This document shows, piece by piece, positions 30,391 to 42,904 of a stretch of 64,000 bases of DNA. This DNA is from Artemia franciscana. Taxonomy: Eukaryota; Arthropoda; Branchiopoda; Anostraca; Artemiidae. Below the pieces are notes generated by a model. The model saw only the letters and a program-made list of their open reading frames with translations. It was not told the origin of the DNA and searched no databases. The DNA is taken from assembly GCF_032884065.1 (NCBI RefSeq), contig NC_088873.1:9001702-9065701 (forward strand). Reading direction: 5' to 3'. Both the position numbers and the translations under genes were made by a program. Numbering within the stretch: position 1 is the stretch's first letter; every line of letters begins with the position of its first letter.

Positions 30391-31666
30391 ATTGGCGGTA
30401 AAACAGCAATAATAAAGAAGCGTAACGGTACCACCATCGAAGTAGATAACCAGTGGGTTGTTCCATATTCCCCATTATTATCAAAAACATTTAATGCACA
30501 CATAAACGTTGAATACTGTAACTCCGTAAAGGCAATCAAATACATATGTAAATACGTCAACAAAGGCAGTGACATGACAGTTTTTGGCTTGCAGTCCGAA
30601 ATCAAAGATTTCGATGAAATCGTAGAATATCAGGCTGGAAGATACATAAGCAGTAATGAAGCTGTTTGGCGAATTCTTTCATTTCCGATACATGAACGTA
30701 GTCCAGCTGTTGTTCACTTAGCGGTACATTTACAGAATGGTCAACGTGTTTATTTCACTGAAACCAACGTGCAACAAAGAGTCCTGAATCCACCGGATAC
30801 AACATTAACAGCTTTTTTTCGCTTTGCAGAAATGATTCTTTTGCAAAAAACTGCTGTATACTGAAGTGCCTTCGTATTACACGTGGAATACTAAAAATAA
30901 AGTATTTGAACGTCGAAAACAGGGTAAGTCAGTCGACGGCCAACCTACCATCTTCAAAGATACCACGATAGGAAGACTCTACACCGTTCACCCCAATCAA
31001 CATGAATGCTTCTTTCTACGCCTGCTTTTGGTGAATGTACCCGGTCCGACATCCTTTGAGTATTTGAGGACTGTAAATGGTACTATACATGACACTTACC
31101 GTAGTGCATGCCAAGCTCTGAATTTATTGGAGAATGACCAACACTGGGATAACTGCATCAATGACGCGTGCGAAACGTCAACCCCAAGTCAAATTCGTGC
31201 ATTGTTTGGCATCATTTTAACAACTTGCTCTCCATCAGCTCCTACAGAGTTATGGGAAAAATATAAGTCAAAAATGTCCGAAGATATACTTCATCGAAAA
31301 CAGTTAGAGACGTCAGATTTGACTTTTGATTTTACATCAGAAATTTATAACTACACTTTATTTGTTATAGAAGATTTGTGCGTAAGTATGGCAAACAAAC
31401 CTCTTCATGATTTGGGAATGCCTTCACCTAACCGTATCGCTGCTGTTTCGACATGTGTAGAACTGGATCGTGAACAAAGTTACAGTACGAGTGATCTATT
31501 GTCGTATGTACAAAATAACATTTCCAAGTTAACGTCGGAACAAAAAGACATTTATGATACGATAATGCATTGTGTCGATAACAACGTTGGAGAAATTTTC
31601 TTTTTGAATGCGCCAGGAGGTACTGGTAAAACGTTTGTGATAAAACTGATTCTGGCATCAATTTGA
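30391..31666 (+). pseudogene. Helitron Rep Y2 region and start of helicase
   Basis: After the deletion, VVPYSPLLSKTFNAHINVEY and YICKYVNKGSDM (Y2) are intact. A frameshift at about 30830 (FFRFAEMILLQK) is followed by a frame from 30866 through the helicase start. Walker A reads LNAPGGTGKTF. A nonsense TGA at 31664-31666 replaces CGA (Arg) found in the other copies. No HUH motif. Confidence 0.85.
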
Positions 31667-32200
31667 TCAAAAAATGATATAGCGTTGGCAATTGCGTCGT
31701 CCGGAATAGCCGCAACATTGCTGCCTGGTGGAAGAACTGCTCAGTCCGCTTTGAAATTGCTTCTGAACTTGCATTCTACTGAAACTCCCACGTGCAATAT
31801 TTCCAAATCATCTGGGATGGGTAAAGTATTGCAGCAATGCAAACTTATTATTTGGGATGAGTGCACAGTGGCACACAAAAAATCGCTCGAGGCTCTGGAT
31901 CAATGCTTGAAAGATTTGCGAGGGAAGTCGAAACCCTTTGGCAGCACCTTAATATTGCTTGCGGGAGATTTAGGGCAAACATTACCTATAATACCTAGAT
32001 CAACTCCTGCAGACGAAATGAATGCTTGCCTGAAAAATTCTAATTTATGGGCACACGTAAAAACATTAAAATTAACTACAAATATGCGTGTCCGATTGCA
32101 AAACGATGACTCTGGTCAAACATTTTCAGATCAATTGCTGGCAATGGGAAACGGAAAGCTCCCAGTAGACTCAATTTCAGGACGTATACTGATTGTTTTT
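31667..32200 (+). pseudogene. Helitron helicase continuation
   Basis: Same frame after the TGA: ASSGIAATLLPGGRTAQSA, LIIWDECTVAHK (motif II, DE retained), then AGDLGQTLPIIPRS (motif III with FR replaced by LG), and LQNDDSGQTFSDQLLAMGNG. At about 32190 the sequence jumps to CTGATTGTTTTTCCCATGG, which belongs to the extreme C-terminal segment. Confidence 0.85.
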
Positions 32201-32660
32201 CCCATGGACAATTGTACGTTGCATGTTCGAGGGTCGGTAAACCTGACAATCTATTTATATGCAGCGACAATTGGACAGCGAAGAATGTTGTATATTCGCA
32301 AGTTTTACGCAGTTAATTTGTATTTTGGAACCAAATGAAGCGGTTAATTATCCATCTGAATTTTTAAATTCCATAGATCCTTCAGGGTTTCCACCACACG
32401 TGCTACAACTAAAAATAGGCGTACCAGTAATACTTTTAAGAAAAATCAACCCACCAAAGCTTTGCAATGGCACGCGACTTGCCGTAAAAAAACAATGGAA
32501 AACCTAATAGAGGCCACAATCTTGACAGGGCCTTATGAGGGTGAGGCTGTTCTTATTCCTCGCATTCCCATGATTCCAACGGATCTGCTTTTTCAATTTA
32601 AAAGATTGCAATTCCCATTTGGATTAGCATTTGCAACCACCATCAACAAAGCTCAACGAG
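32201..32660 (+). pseudogene. Helitron helicase C-terminus, reordered
   Basis: The C-terminal coding end and the ATTCGCAAGTTTTACGCAG motif (32200-32325) come first. The segment that should precede them (EPNEAVNYPSEFLNS to FATTINKAQ, 32326-32660) comes after. This matches one half of the 0.5-kb duplication seen at 1441-2445 followed by internal loss. It then passes directly into the nested 3' unit (GTTTTGTGTATGCATG). Confidence 0.75.
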
Positions 32661-33137
32661 TTTTGTGTATGCATGTTTGTTTGTTTGTAAAAAGAGCGTT
32701 TGCATATGACGTCATTATTAGTACATACGGCTTTGTATATGGAAAGACAATGGGAAAGCCAAGAATGTTGTATATTCGCAATTTTTACGTAGTTTGAAAC
32801 ACATATATAAATCTATCTCTATTCACAGGTGGGACACAGGGACACAACTACAATGGCGCGTAACTAATATGGCGCGTAACGACTTACGCGCGCGGGGGGG
32901 CTTGGGGGGGGGGGCGCGAAGCGCCCCCACCAACTAGGTGTTGGGGTAGCGCGAAGCGCCACCCCAACAGCTAGTATATATATATACTAGCTGTTGGGGT
33001 GGCGCTTCGCGCCACCCCAACACCTAGTTGGTGGGGGCGCTTCGCGCCCCCCCAAGCCCCCCCGCGCGCGTAAGTCGTTACGCGCCATAATAGTTACGCG
33101 CCATTGTAGTTGTGTCCCTATGTCCCACCTGTGAATA

Positions 33138-33246
<109 letters not shown>

Positions 33247-33439
33247 TTTTAACTACGTAAAACTTGCTAATATACAACATTCTTTGCTGTCCCATTGTCT
33301 TTGCATATAAATAGATTGTCAGGTTTACCGACTCTTGAACATGCAACATATAATGGTCCATGGGAAAACAATCTGTATTCAGATCTATACCTCATGATTC
33401 TAATGATTGCCCTTGAGCTTTGTTGATGGTGATTGCTAA

Positions 33440-33860
33440 TCGACCATCCCCTGTCCCGGTGTCCCGGTCGTCATTTACATCCCCCTGTTTCCCCCGGTGT
33501 CCCCGTTGTAGTTGTGTCCCTGTGTCCCGGTCGTCATTTATATTCCCTGTGTCTCGGTCGTCATTTGTATCCCGGTGTCCAGGTCTGTATATACATTCGT
33601 TTTTTAGTTTTGTTTTTCTCCTTTATTTTTTTCCTTTTTTTTCTTTTTTAGCTTATTTAGATTTTCAGATTTTTTAGTTTTTTTATTAGTTTTTAGTTTT
33701 TTTTTTCTTTTTAGTTTTTTTGTCCCGGTCGTCATTTATATCCCCCTGTTTCCCCCAGTGTCCCCGTTGTAGTTGTGTCCCTGTGTCCCGGTCGTCATTT
33801 ATATTCCCTGTGTCCCGGTCGTCATTTGTATCCCGGTGTACCGGTCTGTATATACATTCG
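33440..33860. repeat. Minisatellite in two blocks
   Basis: GTGTCCCGGTCGTCATTTAT-type units (reverse complement of the GACGACCGGGACAC unit) at 33440-33600. A near-identical block at 33720-33860 is separated by a T-rich spacer. The two blocks with their T-rich tails form a roughly 260-bp tandem duplication (33470-33730 / 33720-33970). Confidence 0.85.
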
Positions 33861-33889
33861 TTTTTTAGTTTTGTTTTTCTCCTTTATTT

Positions 33890-35100
33890 TTTTCCTTTTT
33901 TTTCTTTTTTAGTTTATTTAGATTTTTAGATTTTTTAGTTTTTTTATTAGTTTTAGTTTTTTTTTCTTTTTAGTTTTTTTTTAGTTTTTACCTTCTTTTT
34001 AGTTTTGTTAATTTTTTTTTTTACTTATGTCCTGGTCGTCATTTATACTCCCTGTGTCCCGGTGCTTTGTTGATTGCTAATCGAACATTCCTTTTGTCCT
34101 GGTCGCTTTCTCTTTGAGTGTCGTCATTTATTTTTTTCTTTTTTAGTTCTTTTAGTTTTTACCTTTTTTAGTTTTTTTTAGTTTTTTAGATGAAAATTTT
34201 TTTTAGTTTTTTCCTTTTTTTTCTTTTTAGTTTTTTATTGGTTTTTACCTTTATGTTAGCTTATTTTTCAGTTTTTTCCTTTTTTTTAGTTTTTTTTTTA
34301 TTTTTTATTTTTTTTAGTTTTTTTAGTTTTTTTAGTTTTTTTAGTTTTTTAGCTTTTTTACTTTTTTTATTAGTTTTTAGTTTTTTTGTAGTTTTTGCCT
34401 TTTTTTAGTTTTTTCAGTTTTTTTTTAGTTTTTTATTGGTTTTTACCTTTATTTTAGCTTATTTTTCAGTTTTTTCCTTTTTTTAGTTTTTTTTTAGTTT
34501 TTAGTTTTTTTAATTTTTTACCTTTTTTTAGTTTTTTTAGTTTTTTTAGTTTTTTAGCTTTTTTATTTTTTTTATTAGTTTTTAGTTTTTTTTGTAGTTT
34601 TTGCCTTTTTTTTTAGTTTTTTTAGTTTTTTAGCTTTTTTATTAGTTTTTAGTTTTTTTTGTAGTTTTTGCCTCTTTTTAGTTTTTTTAGTTTTTTATCT
34701 TTTTTATTTTTTTTATTAGTTTTTAGTTTTTTTTGTTTTGCCTAGTTTTTGCCTTTTTTTAGTTTTTTCAGTTTTTTTTTAGTTTTTTATTGGTTTTTAC
34801 CTTTATTTTAGCTTATTTTTCAGTTTTTTCCTTTTTTTAGTTTTTTTTAGTTTTTAGTTTTTTTAGTTTTTTACCTTTTTTTAGTTTTTTTAGTTTTTTT
34901 AGTTTTTTAGCTTTTTTATTTTTTTTATTAGTTTTTAGTTTTTTTTGTAGTTTTTGCCTTTTTTTTTAGTTTTTTTAGTTTTTTAGCTTTTTTATTAGTT
35001 TTTAGTTTTTTTTGTAGTTTTTGCCTTTTTTTAGTTTTTTTAGTTTTTTATCTTTTTTATTTTTTTTATTAGTTTTTAGTTTTTTTTTGTAGTTTTTGCC
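33890..35100. repeat. T-rich low-complexity tract
   Basis: Higher-order blocks of AGTTTTTT, GCCTTTTTTT and TTATTGGTTTTTACC as in 1-1000. No genes. Confidence 0.85.
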
Positions 35101-35208
35101 TTTTTTTAGTTTTTTCAGTTTTGACGTCACCTGATCCAGTTTTTTCAGGTGACGTCACCTGATCCACGATCCACAGATCCACAGACAACTTATTTTTATA
35201 TATATAGA

Positions 35209-36048
35209 TAGTTTTTTTTTTACTTATGTCCTGGTCGTCATTTATACTCCCTGTGTCCCGGTGCTTTGTTGATTGCTAATCGAACATTCCTTTTGTCCTG
35301 GTCGCTTTCTCTTTGAGTTTCGTCATTTATTTTTTTCTTTTTTAGTTCTTTTAGTTTTTACCTTTTTTAGTTTTTTTTAGTTTTTTAGATGAAAATTTTT
35401 TTTAGTTTTTTCCTTTTTTTCTTTTTAGTTTTTTATTGGTTTTTACCTTTATTTTAGCTTATTTTTCAGTTTTTTCCTTTTTTTTATTTTTTTTTTATTT
35501 TTTATTTTTTTTAGTTTTTTACCTTTTTTTAGTTTTTTTAGTTTTTTTAGTTTTTTAGCTTTTTTACTTTTTTTATTAGTTTTTAGTTTTTTTTTGTAGT
35601 TTTTGCCTTTTTTTAGTTTTTTCAGTTTTTTTTTAGTTTTTTATTGGTTTTTACCTTTATTTTAGCTTATTTTTCAGTTTTTTCCTTTTTTTTAGTTTTT
35701 TTTTAGTTTTTAGTTTTTTACCTTTTTTTAGTTTTTTTAGTTTTTTTAGTTTTTAGCTTTTTTATTTTTTTTATTAGTTTTTAGTTTTTTTTTGTAGTTT
35801 TTGCCTTTTTTTAGTTTTTTTAGTTTTTTAGCTTTTTTATTAGTTTTTAGTTTTTTTTGTAGTTTTTGCCTTTTTTTAGTTTTTTTAGTTTTTTAGCTTT
35901 TTTATTTTTTTTATTAGTTTTTAGTTTTTTTTGTAGTTTTTGCCTTTTTTTTTAGTTTTTTCAGTTTTGACGTCACCTGATCCAGTTTTTTCAGGTGACG
36001 TCACCTGATCCATCCACAGACAGACAGACAACTTATTTTTATATATAT

Positions 36049-36051
<3 letters not shown>
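35209..36051 (-). mobile_element. Partial tandem duplicate of mini-Helitron C 5' half
   Basis: Repeats the order of 34015-35208: CTTATGTCCTGGTCGTC, GCTTTGTTGATTGCTAATCG, T-rich tract, paired GACGTCACCTGATCC and a 5' terminus ending GA at 36050-36051. It lacks a 3' end and is joined directly to the 5' end of C. A 5'-half tandem copy of this kind fits failed rolling-circle termination or unequal exchange. Confidence 0.75.

Positions 36052-36141
<90 letters not shown>
36052..36141. repeat. (AT)n microsatellite
   Basis: About 90 bp of AT repeat. Interpreted as the interrupted AT run of outer Helitron A. Confidence 0.9.
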
Positions 36142-36144
<3 letters not shown>

Positions 36145-36305
36145 ATCTATATTCACAGGTGGGACATAGGGACACAACTACAATGGCGCGTAACTAATAT
36201 GGCGCGTAACGACTTACGCGCGGGGGGGCTTGGGGGGGGGGGGGGCGCGAAGCACCCCCAACAGCTAGGTGTTGGGGTGGCGCGAAGCGCCACCCCAACA
36301 GCTAG
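36142..36305 (+). other. 3' end of outer Helitron A
   Basis: ATTCACAGGTGGGACATAGG, GCGCGTAAC motifs, a long G run, hairpin GGGGTGGCGCGAAGCGCCACCCC and CTAG at 36302-36305 followed by T. Intact terminus. Confidence 0.85.
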
Positions 36306-37109
36306 TATTCTATAATATTTGAAATGACAAAAAAATACATGGAAGATATTTTGCTACATGTGAGACACGTACTGGTACGATGTTTACTCTTATTCCGCAT
36401 CTAGAACTGATGCGGAACTGAGAACTAATGTTTGTACTTATTCTTACATCAGTAAATAATAAAAAGATAAGAAGAAATACCAAGACTAATAATAATAACT
36501 GATGAATTTAATGTAGCCGTTAATACTAATGATTTGCAAAAGCCTCAATAATTTCGAAACTCTGCATTAGAATTCATAGATGATCACTTCATGTGAATAT
36601 TTTCCCATTAAAGCCGAGTAAAGATAAGGTTTTAAATTTGGAGGGGAATATATAGAATGTACCAGTAAAGTTGTCCAATGTATAAAAAAAAAATGCAAGA
36701 TAGAGTCCCTCAATTAAGATGCACGAAGTTCCAAGGCATCAGTACTGCATGTTGACACCTTTGAACTTAAAAAAGGGGAGGCCCCCCTACCTGAATGTAA
36801 TGAGTCAAGATATTAGTTCCACATATCAATAAGGCTTCAATAAGTAATAAAAAACATACCACTTATTCCCTGAATTCAAGGGAATTCAAAGAAATTAGGT
36901 TACGCACAGTTTACAAATTCTTTAGTTACCTTATTTTTAAAATTAACCACAAAAGGTAATTCTCACCACAACTTTGAAATTTATACAAAATACCAGCCTT
37001 GTGTTGCCATAACTGTAGAGCTTTAGTTGCAACAAAAAGTGAATTGTAGGCCAGGCCTAGACAATGACCAAATCACAACCTATGGTTAATTCACAGGTGC
37101 TAAATGCAA
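36306..37109. other. No gene seen
   Basis: AT-rich non-coding DNA after the Helitron A insertion. Nothing recognised. Confidence 0.5.
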
Positions 37110-37440
37110 ACCTTCTGAGTACCTACTGAGTTACCTTTTCTGTAGAGTCCTCCCGCAGGCCACTCAGCGCGTCCTCAGGTGGTGAAATGGGAACGTCTTA
37201 CAGATATGCAGGATACCTCCGTGGAGCAGGGAGGCACAGACCAAAGGGGAGCCCAGTTTCCAGGGGTCTTGAAATATAACTTGAACACCGTCACCCGGGA
37301 GACATAAATACAGGTAGACGAGGAGGACGGTCCCTCTGATATGCACTTGGCACGGCCTACCGGCGTGTGGACACGTCCTGCCAGTCACAATTCACTCCCC
37401 CAGCATAGGGTAAATTATTGGTGATGCAGGATGCCATAAG
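37110..37440 (+). mobile_element. RTE-like LINE 5'-region fragment
   Basis: Similar in inverted orientation to 19560-19851: CCTACTGAGTTAC, GCCACTCAGCGCGTCC, CAGATATGCAGGATACCTCC, GGCGTGTGGACACGTCC. It corresponds only to the 5' non-coding part; the body is absent. Open stretches within it are not genes. Confidence 0.7.
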
Positions 37441-37999
37441 GGTGTATTATCTGTATGAGATATAGTCAGCCCCCACTAAAGACAGAGAGGACTGGCTTAC
37501 CGCTCTCCTGAGGTCAGCCAAGAAATCACTTTTTACAAACACCACATCAATAACATAGTGTATGAAAAGGTCCCCAAATAACCTTCGTGGATGGATGGGA
37601 CTTGTCAAGTAAGTCAATGCTAACTTAAAGCCTAAGTGAAGTACTCTCATTTAGCCTACTATTGAAACTAAGCCACTTTCATTTTCACAAGATTTATTAC
37701 TACTCATTATATTTTCAATAATATCCACAATTCCCAGAACAACAAAGTTTGTTTCTATCTTTTCAACTTTGAAATTAGCATTCTTGCATAAATTAATTTT
37801 TCTGTGGCCTATAATACTCAATTGAGCGAATACTGCATTAAGTTACTGAAACCAATCATTATGAAAACTTAACTGAAACAACATATTCATTTAAATGAAT
37901 ACTTCAATGGAATCATTTAAGTATCCAAGGTTTTGCAAACTTTGAAGTCAGACAAATTTTACATGATGTCCATGCTGCTGATGATGATTTTATTAAGTG
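37441..37999. other. No gene seen
   Basis: AT-rich. Nothing recognised until the 3' end of the next LINE near 38000, marked by an ATGATGATTTTATT stretch. Confidence 0.45.
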
Positions 38000-38206
38000 A
38001 TTAAACCTTTAAAAAATATTTCACAGAAAAATGTCTAAAAACTAACGTTACAAAGAAAAAAAACTAGAATAAATGAAACTAATAAATGTTACAATCAAGG
38101 GCAACAATCAGGTATAAATATCGAATATTAGCACCAAACCAGTCTTTAAGTTGAATACGAAAACCTCTTCGAACATTTCCTTAATACTTTATCAGAAACT
38201 ACTGAG

Positions 38207-38722
38207 CTAGGACGAAATGGGAAATTCATTCCTAAAGAATGGAGTTCTAGTTCTATACCAAAACGTTGTAAAAATAAACAGGACAAGTAAACAGGAACTG
38301 GGTAAAAGTTTTACTTTCACCACAAATGCACTCTCTGCTTCTATCTTTTCCAGTTTTATTAAGAAATAATTTAACCAACAATATCCTGTTATAATTTGTG
38401 TTAGCTGGTGTGTAATGTTCATTTTAGAAGCAGCTATTAAATGGTCTTTTGTTGGAAAGAATAGTATTGGCCATGAACTCACTCCATTAGTGAAACCTTG
38501 ATGCCACTCTTCATAGAGAGCAATTTTCAGTTTACGTCTATCTAAAGGAAAGAGATTTGACCTATCATCTGATTGAACATCCAAAAAAACCGTTATAACC
38601 TCATCTATGCATAGTGACTTTGTCCTGCTGGATATTGGAATGACTGGTGCAGAAGCCTCTGGCCAGTATTCTAGTCTACCCTTTTTTGCATAGCGCATAA
38701 TTGTTAATTCTTTAGCTCTCAA
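38207..38722 (-). pseudogene. LINE ORF2 C-terminal domain
   Basis: 171 codons. KLKIALYEEWHQGF and a HQLTQIITGYCWLNYFLIKL motif (TGH..LN..L in relatives) precede what should be a Cys-rich terminal finger, now frameshifted (VKVKLLPSSCLL). This is typical of R1/LOA/I-group ORF2 ends. Confidence 0.7.
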
Positions 38723-38737
38723 ATCTATTGGTAAAAC

Positions 38738-40499
38738 TTATTCTAACGCTGTTAGTCCGTTAGTTTGAGCGGTGCGGAAAGATTTTCTTATTAAAATTAG
38801 AGAAAGCCTTTGAACTGATCTTAGCAGTCGGACAATATATTTTTTGTTTAATGCTGCAATCCATACCGGGACTGCATATAGAGCCCAAGTACATTTAGCT
38901 GCACACATCAATTTTGTAGAATATTGCTTTGCAGAATTTATCCGGTTTCTAATATGTTCCCTCCATGATAACTTCCTGTCTAAGGTAACTCCCAAATATT
39001 TAGCTTTTTCTTTTATTTCATTTACAATACCATTAAAAACATGGTCAGATTTAGGAAATATTCGTTTACTAGTGAAAATAACTGCTTTTGTTTTCTTTGA
39101 ATCACAAACTAATTTATTACTGCTCGCCCAACGATCAAAGATTCGAAAAACCTCAGATGTTGTAAACTCTAAATCACTTTTATTCTTGCCCGAAATGGTA
39201 ACAGACACATCACCAGCTTAAGCATGTATGCGAGAATTATTGGGCAACTTTAAATCTAATAAGTCACTCAAATTAATATTTCACCTCGTGGACAGGATTT
39301 CTCAATATTTAAAGAAAACTCATTATTATACGATACAACTCTGTCTGATAGATAGCTATGCAACATTTTAACCATCCAAATTGGACATCCGAAATCTTTT
39401 ATTATTCGCAATGCCAGGGATTCAAACGTAGTCAAATGCACTTCGAATGTCAAAAAACAGGCACAGCGGGAGAAGTTTATGTTGTTTATTTTTGTCAATA
39501 TTTGTAACTAGATCATCTATAGCATCCAAAGTACTACAGCCCAAACTGGTTTCTCGAGATCCAGTGCTTTAAGCCCAAGTCATCAAGCTTATACGTGATC
39601 AAACCTTCAAAGAATTTCTCTGCATTTAATAACAAGCTAATTCGGCGTTAAGACTGGGGACCATCATTTTTATTTTTACCGCTCTTTAGAATTAATATGA
39701 CATTCGCCTTTTTTCAGGCTGACGGGAAATACCGGAGTGTTATGCATGCGTTTGAATTTTTAATAGTGATGGTGTTATAACATTTATAGTCTTTTTCAAA
39801 ATTAGGCTAATAATACAGTTTGGACTGGAGGCTTTTATAGGACGTATTATATTAATCGCTTCACTTAATTCTTCTTCCGTGACGGTAATTTTATTACTGT
39901 TCTCTGTTGTCAAGATGTCTGTAACTACGCTTCTTAGTTTAATGTGATATTAAGCCTCACTACTTATATCATCGTAAAGTACTTCACCTGCCTCTTTAGT
40001 TGACGTTGTTATTGAACCATCATGCTTAGTGACATGAATAGGCCTGATCAATGGTTTATTTGATTTTATTATTTCATGAATAGGATTCCAAGGGTCCGAT
40101 GTTCCTCTGTTCTCACAAAATTTCCTCCAGTCATCCTGTTTTGCTTTTTAAATTTATTTTTTATAACTATTTGTTGCGTACTTCATGTTGTGGTCACTTT
40201 CCCATGTTCGCAATATTTTATGAATTCGTAAGGCATGTCTATAAGCTTTCCTTTTTGCAGATTAACCTGGATTCCATCATCTTACATATTTTTTAGAATT
40301 AGGACCATGTTTTCGTGTTGATATTGATTCTAACATTGCTTGTGTTGTTAAATCCACAAAATTATCTACAACTAAATCAACTTCATTTTTAGTAAAAGCG
40401 GCAAATAATATACACTATCTATTCTATTCAAGATAACTGAACTAAATTTATCCCAATTTGCCTTCCTGTAATCAAATTTACAATCATTAAAATTATAGC
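38738..40499 (-). pseudogene. LINE reverse transcriptase domain
   Basis: The N-terminal palm is hard to follow. FGCPIWMVKMLHSYLSDRVV and a CPRGEIL motif B (Gln of CPQG lost) are in 39268-39498. The catalytic box is destroyed: where YADD is expected near 39220 the sequence reads stop-Ala-Gly-Asp. The thumb follows in 38738-39208 (SNKLVCDSKKTKAVIF, KYLGVTLDRKLSWREHI). It is clearly inactive. Confidence 0.78.
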
Positions 40500-41218
40500 A
40501 AATATCACAACCTATTTCAAACTTTAGTTAAAACAAAACATCTGAGTGACCAGACATTGATACATGATCAGAAAGGAGGTCCCAATCTTCAACAAATGAT
40601 AATAAGGAAGCACTAACAGCGGTAACATCGGGACTTGTGTTGCCACTTGTGCCATGTGTACTTTTATTGGGGTCATTTAGCACTACTACGTTTTTACTAG
40701 CTTAAACAAAATCCTCTAATTCTTTACCACGAATGTCTGTAGCAGTTCTTTGGGACCATAATGGGCTTCTACCATTAAAATCACCACCTATAACTGAGCG
40801 AGATATATTTTTCACATTGTCTCAGATATTCAAATGGTAAGCTAAAGAACTCACTAATAGAGGGCAATATAAAGAAGTCACTGTAATTGTTCTACTCTTG
40901 AGGCAGAGAGACAAAATAACCAACTCATTTCTAGAATCTTCATGATGAATCTCAGCTTTTATTCCACTCTTAACTAACATAGCTGCACTATGAAACCTCT
41001 TATCAGGATCAAATATAGAAAAAACTATAGTAATTTGATGGTACGCACGAAATATTTCTAAATTTACTCACATAGGGTTCTTGTAGAAGAACTTCATCAG
41101 GTTTATAATCATCTAGGGTCGTTTCTATTATTACCATTGCACTATAAGAATGTTGCAAGTTGACATGAAGGAACTTTAGACCACTCTTTGAATCCCAATT
41201 ATTCATAAGAATATTCAA
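40500..41218 (-). pseudogene. LINE AP-endonuclease domain
   Basis: Begins with FLHVNLQHSYSAM and DEVLLQEPYVS (catalytic Glu) in 41218-41009. It then continues in broken frames with SRTITVTSLYCPL, GGDFNGRSPLWSQR (40760), a THGTSGNTSPD block and DWDLLSDHVSMSGHSD (about 40550), which carries the SDH catalytic pair. The motif order is complete despite stops. Confidence 0.78.
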
Positions 41219-41299
41219 TATGACTTTGCATTAAATCCTTTATTTTTCTTGCGATAGGGCATTTATTTATGTCATACGAAGTATGTCTAGTTCCTGTAA

Positions 41300-42307
41300 G
41301 TTATTTTGACTGACATGGTCGGCAGGAGGGTCGAGAAGATGTACACGACACATATTCATGTTCTCCAGTGCAATACGGACAAATGGTAACTCTTTTACAG
41401 TCACTGGTCTTGTGTTCGTACAACTAGCATTTGTTACATCTTAATAGGTAGATATAATCTTCACATTCAAGAAACATGAACCCTATTTTCAGACCACGGT
41501 GGTCTTTAATATATTTACGCATTTTTGGGGAGACTTCAACTACAGCATGGGTTTTATTTTCTCCAATCTGAATAATTGTGACTATTTTGAATGCTTCTGT
41601 TTTAACTGCTAGTTCTGACACATCTAAATTGTGATTCAAAAGAGATTCTTGTAGGTGTTCTTTTTCATTTGTCCAGGGGATGTTTTTAAAAATCATTCTG
41701 GGATTTCTTTTGGTTGAGTGTTTAAGGGTATATTTGTCAATACTGATTTTTCACTAAAAATTGTGACTGCGTTTTGTACACCTTGAGATGGCAGTTCATA
41801 TATTATTTTTCCATTTCTTCCAGAAGTAGCATTTTTGACAGATAATTTTTAACGTGATAAATTGTCTTTTTGCCCAAATCTTGGACTATTTTCTTTGACT
41901 CGTTCAGGGCGATCTTCTTATTAACAGTACTTTGAGTTTGGGGGAATTCGATGTGTTCGAGGATCACAGTATGTTTTCCTGGGCCTTTCACTTTGCTGGC
42001 ATAGGTGGGAGTGGAATGACAGGGAGCAGAAGTGAAAGAAAAAGGAGACGGCTTTGATTTTTATAGTAATGATTTCTTCTTTTAAATTTAAAATCTCTGA
42101 AAGTCTTTCATTTTCTCTTCTAAGCAATGTGGAATTTTCTTCCATTAAACTAGAGTAACTAGAACTTATCCTGTTGCACATTTGTGAGGTAGTTCTTTTC
42201 CCGCCAGAAATTATGTGGTCTTTAATTGCATCTTTGAGATAATTAAGTAATTTAAAAGTACTTTCTCCTTCAGCCTATGCAATTTCGCTTACATCCACTT
42301 CCGACAT
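41300..42307 (-). pseudogene. LINE ORF1 (gag-like, CCHC zinc knuckle)
   Basis: Start ATG at 42307 (MSEVDVSEIA, then an in-frame TAG). Next is a likely coiled-coil (SLMEENSTLLRRENERLSEI, about 42130-42080). A frameshifted middle follows, then 41696-41424 (NIPWTNEKEHLQESLLN, VVEVSPKMRKYIKDHRGLK). Finally CNKC and a downstream HKTSDCKR complete a C-x2-C-x4-H-x4-C knuckle at about 41400-41430, with further Cys pairs (CPYC) to about 41340. This is the usual layout of LINE gag-like proteins that bind element RNA. Confidence 0.75.
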
Positions 42308-42310
42308 TTG

Positions 42311-42904
42311 TAATCCAGATGTATGAAGGGTTATAGGTCTTCCTACTTTGGACAGAGCCAAAGCCTACCAACAAATTTTGTGTCTATAAAATAGCGATAT
42401 GGCATATAAGAAGTCCTTCGGAATCAGAAAATTATTTGAAAAAAAAATCAAACAAAGAAAATAATATTTTATCTTGTTCCTTTAATTCTCTGAAAATTAA
42501 AGGACATTTTAATTGTTCATCCTCGAAAAAAAATCAAGGAGCATAAACTGCAATCAAATTTACACACCAATACAAGCTGTAGCACTTAGTATCCAATGAA
42601 AACAGGTTTATCCTCTGGCTCTTAGATGTTCACACTTTCACGCATCAAATGCAGTGCTTCCACTTTTTTATTTAGATTTTTTCCTGTTTTTATATAATTT
42701 TTTCCTAAAATTCCCTGTCTATTGGTTTGATTTCTCCCTAGTATAATTGATATTTTGGCTTATATTTCCATACAATTCACATGAAAAAACTTAGCGCAGC
42801 ATCAAATTGTTATTTTTTATTTCAGATAATGGTATATATAACATCTTTTACGCTACTAAGAACACATAAAAAGCTTAATTAAGTGTCATCCCCAGCACTT
42901 CATC
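42311..42904. other. No gene seen
   Basis: AT-rich spacer between the LINE 5' end and the hAT remnant. Nothing recognised. Confidence 0.5.

Larger units (their letters stand above)
29547..32974 (+). mobile_element. Helitron B with central Rep deletion, nested in A
   Basis: 5' end TC-TATATATATAAAAATAAG at 29547; a second TC three bases upstream, at 29544, is preceded by A and may be the true start. The 3' end is the hairpin and CTAG at 32971-32974, then T. Contains the promoter-like region, N-terminal repeats, Cys cluster, a deletion of about 1.5 kb that removes the HUH region, the Y2 motif, helicase, a scrambled C-terminus and the 3' unit. Length about 3.4 kb. Confidence 0.88.
38000..42310 (-). 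mobile_element. R1/LOA/I-group-like LINE, near full length, decayed
   Basis: Two-ORF layout on the minus strand. ORF1, gag-like with a coiled-coil-like start and a CCHC knuckle (42307-41300). ORF2 with AP-endonuclease (41218-40500), reverse transcriptase (40500-38738) and a C-terminal domain (38722-38207). The order and the endonuclease style (NLQHSYSAM, LLQEPYV) fit R1/LOA-like clades. About 4.3 kb. Multiple stops and frameshifts. No target-site duplication was found. Confidence 0.82.
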
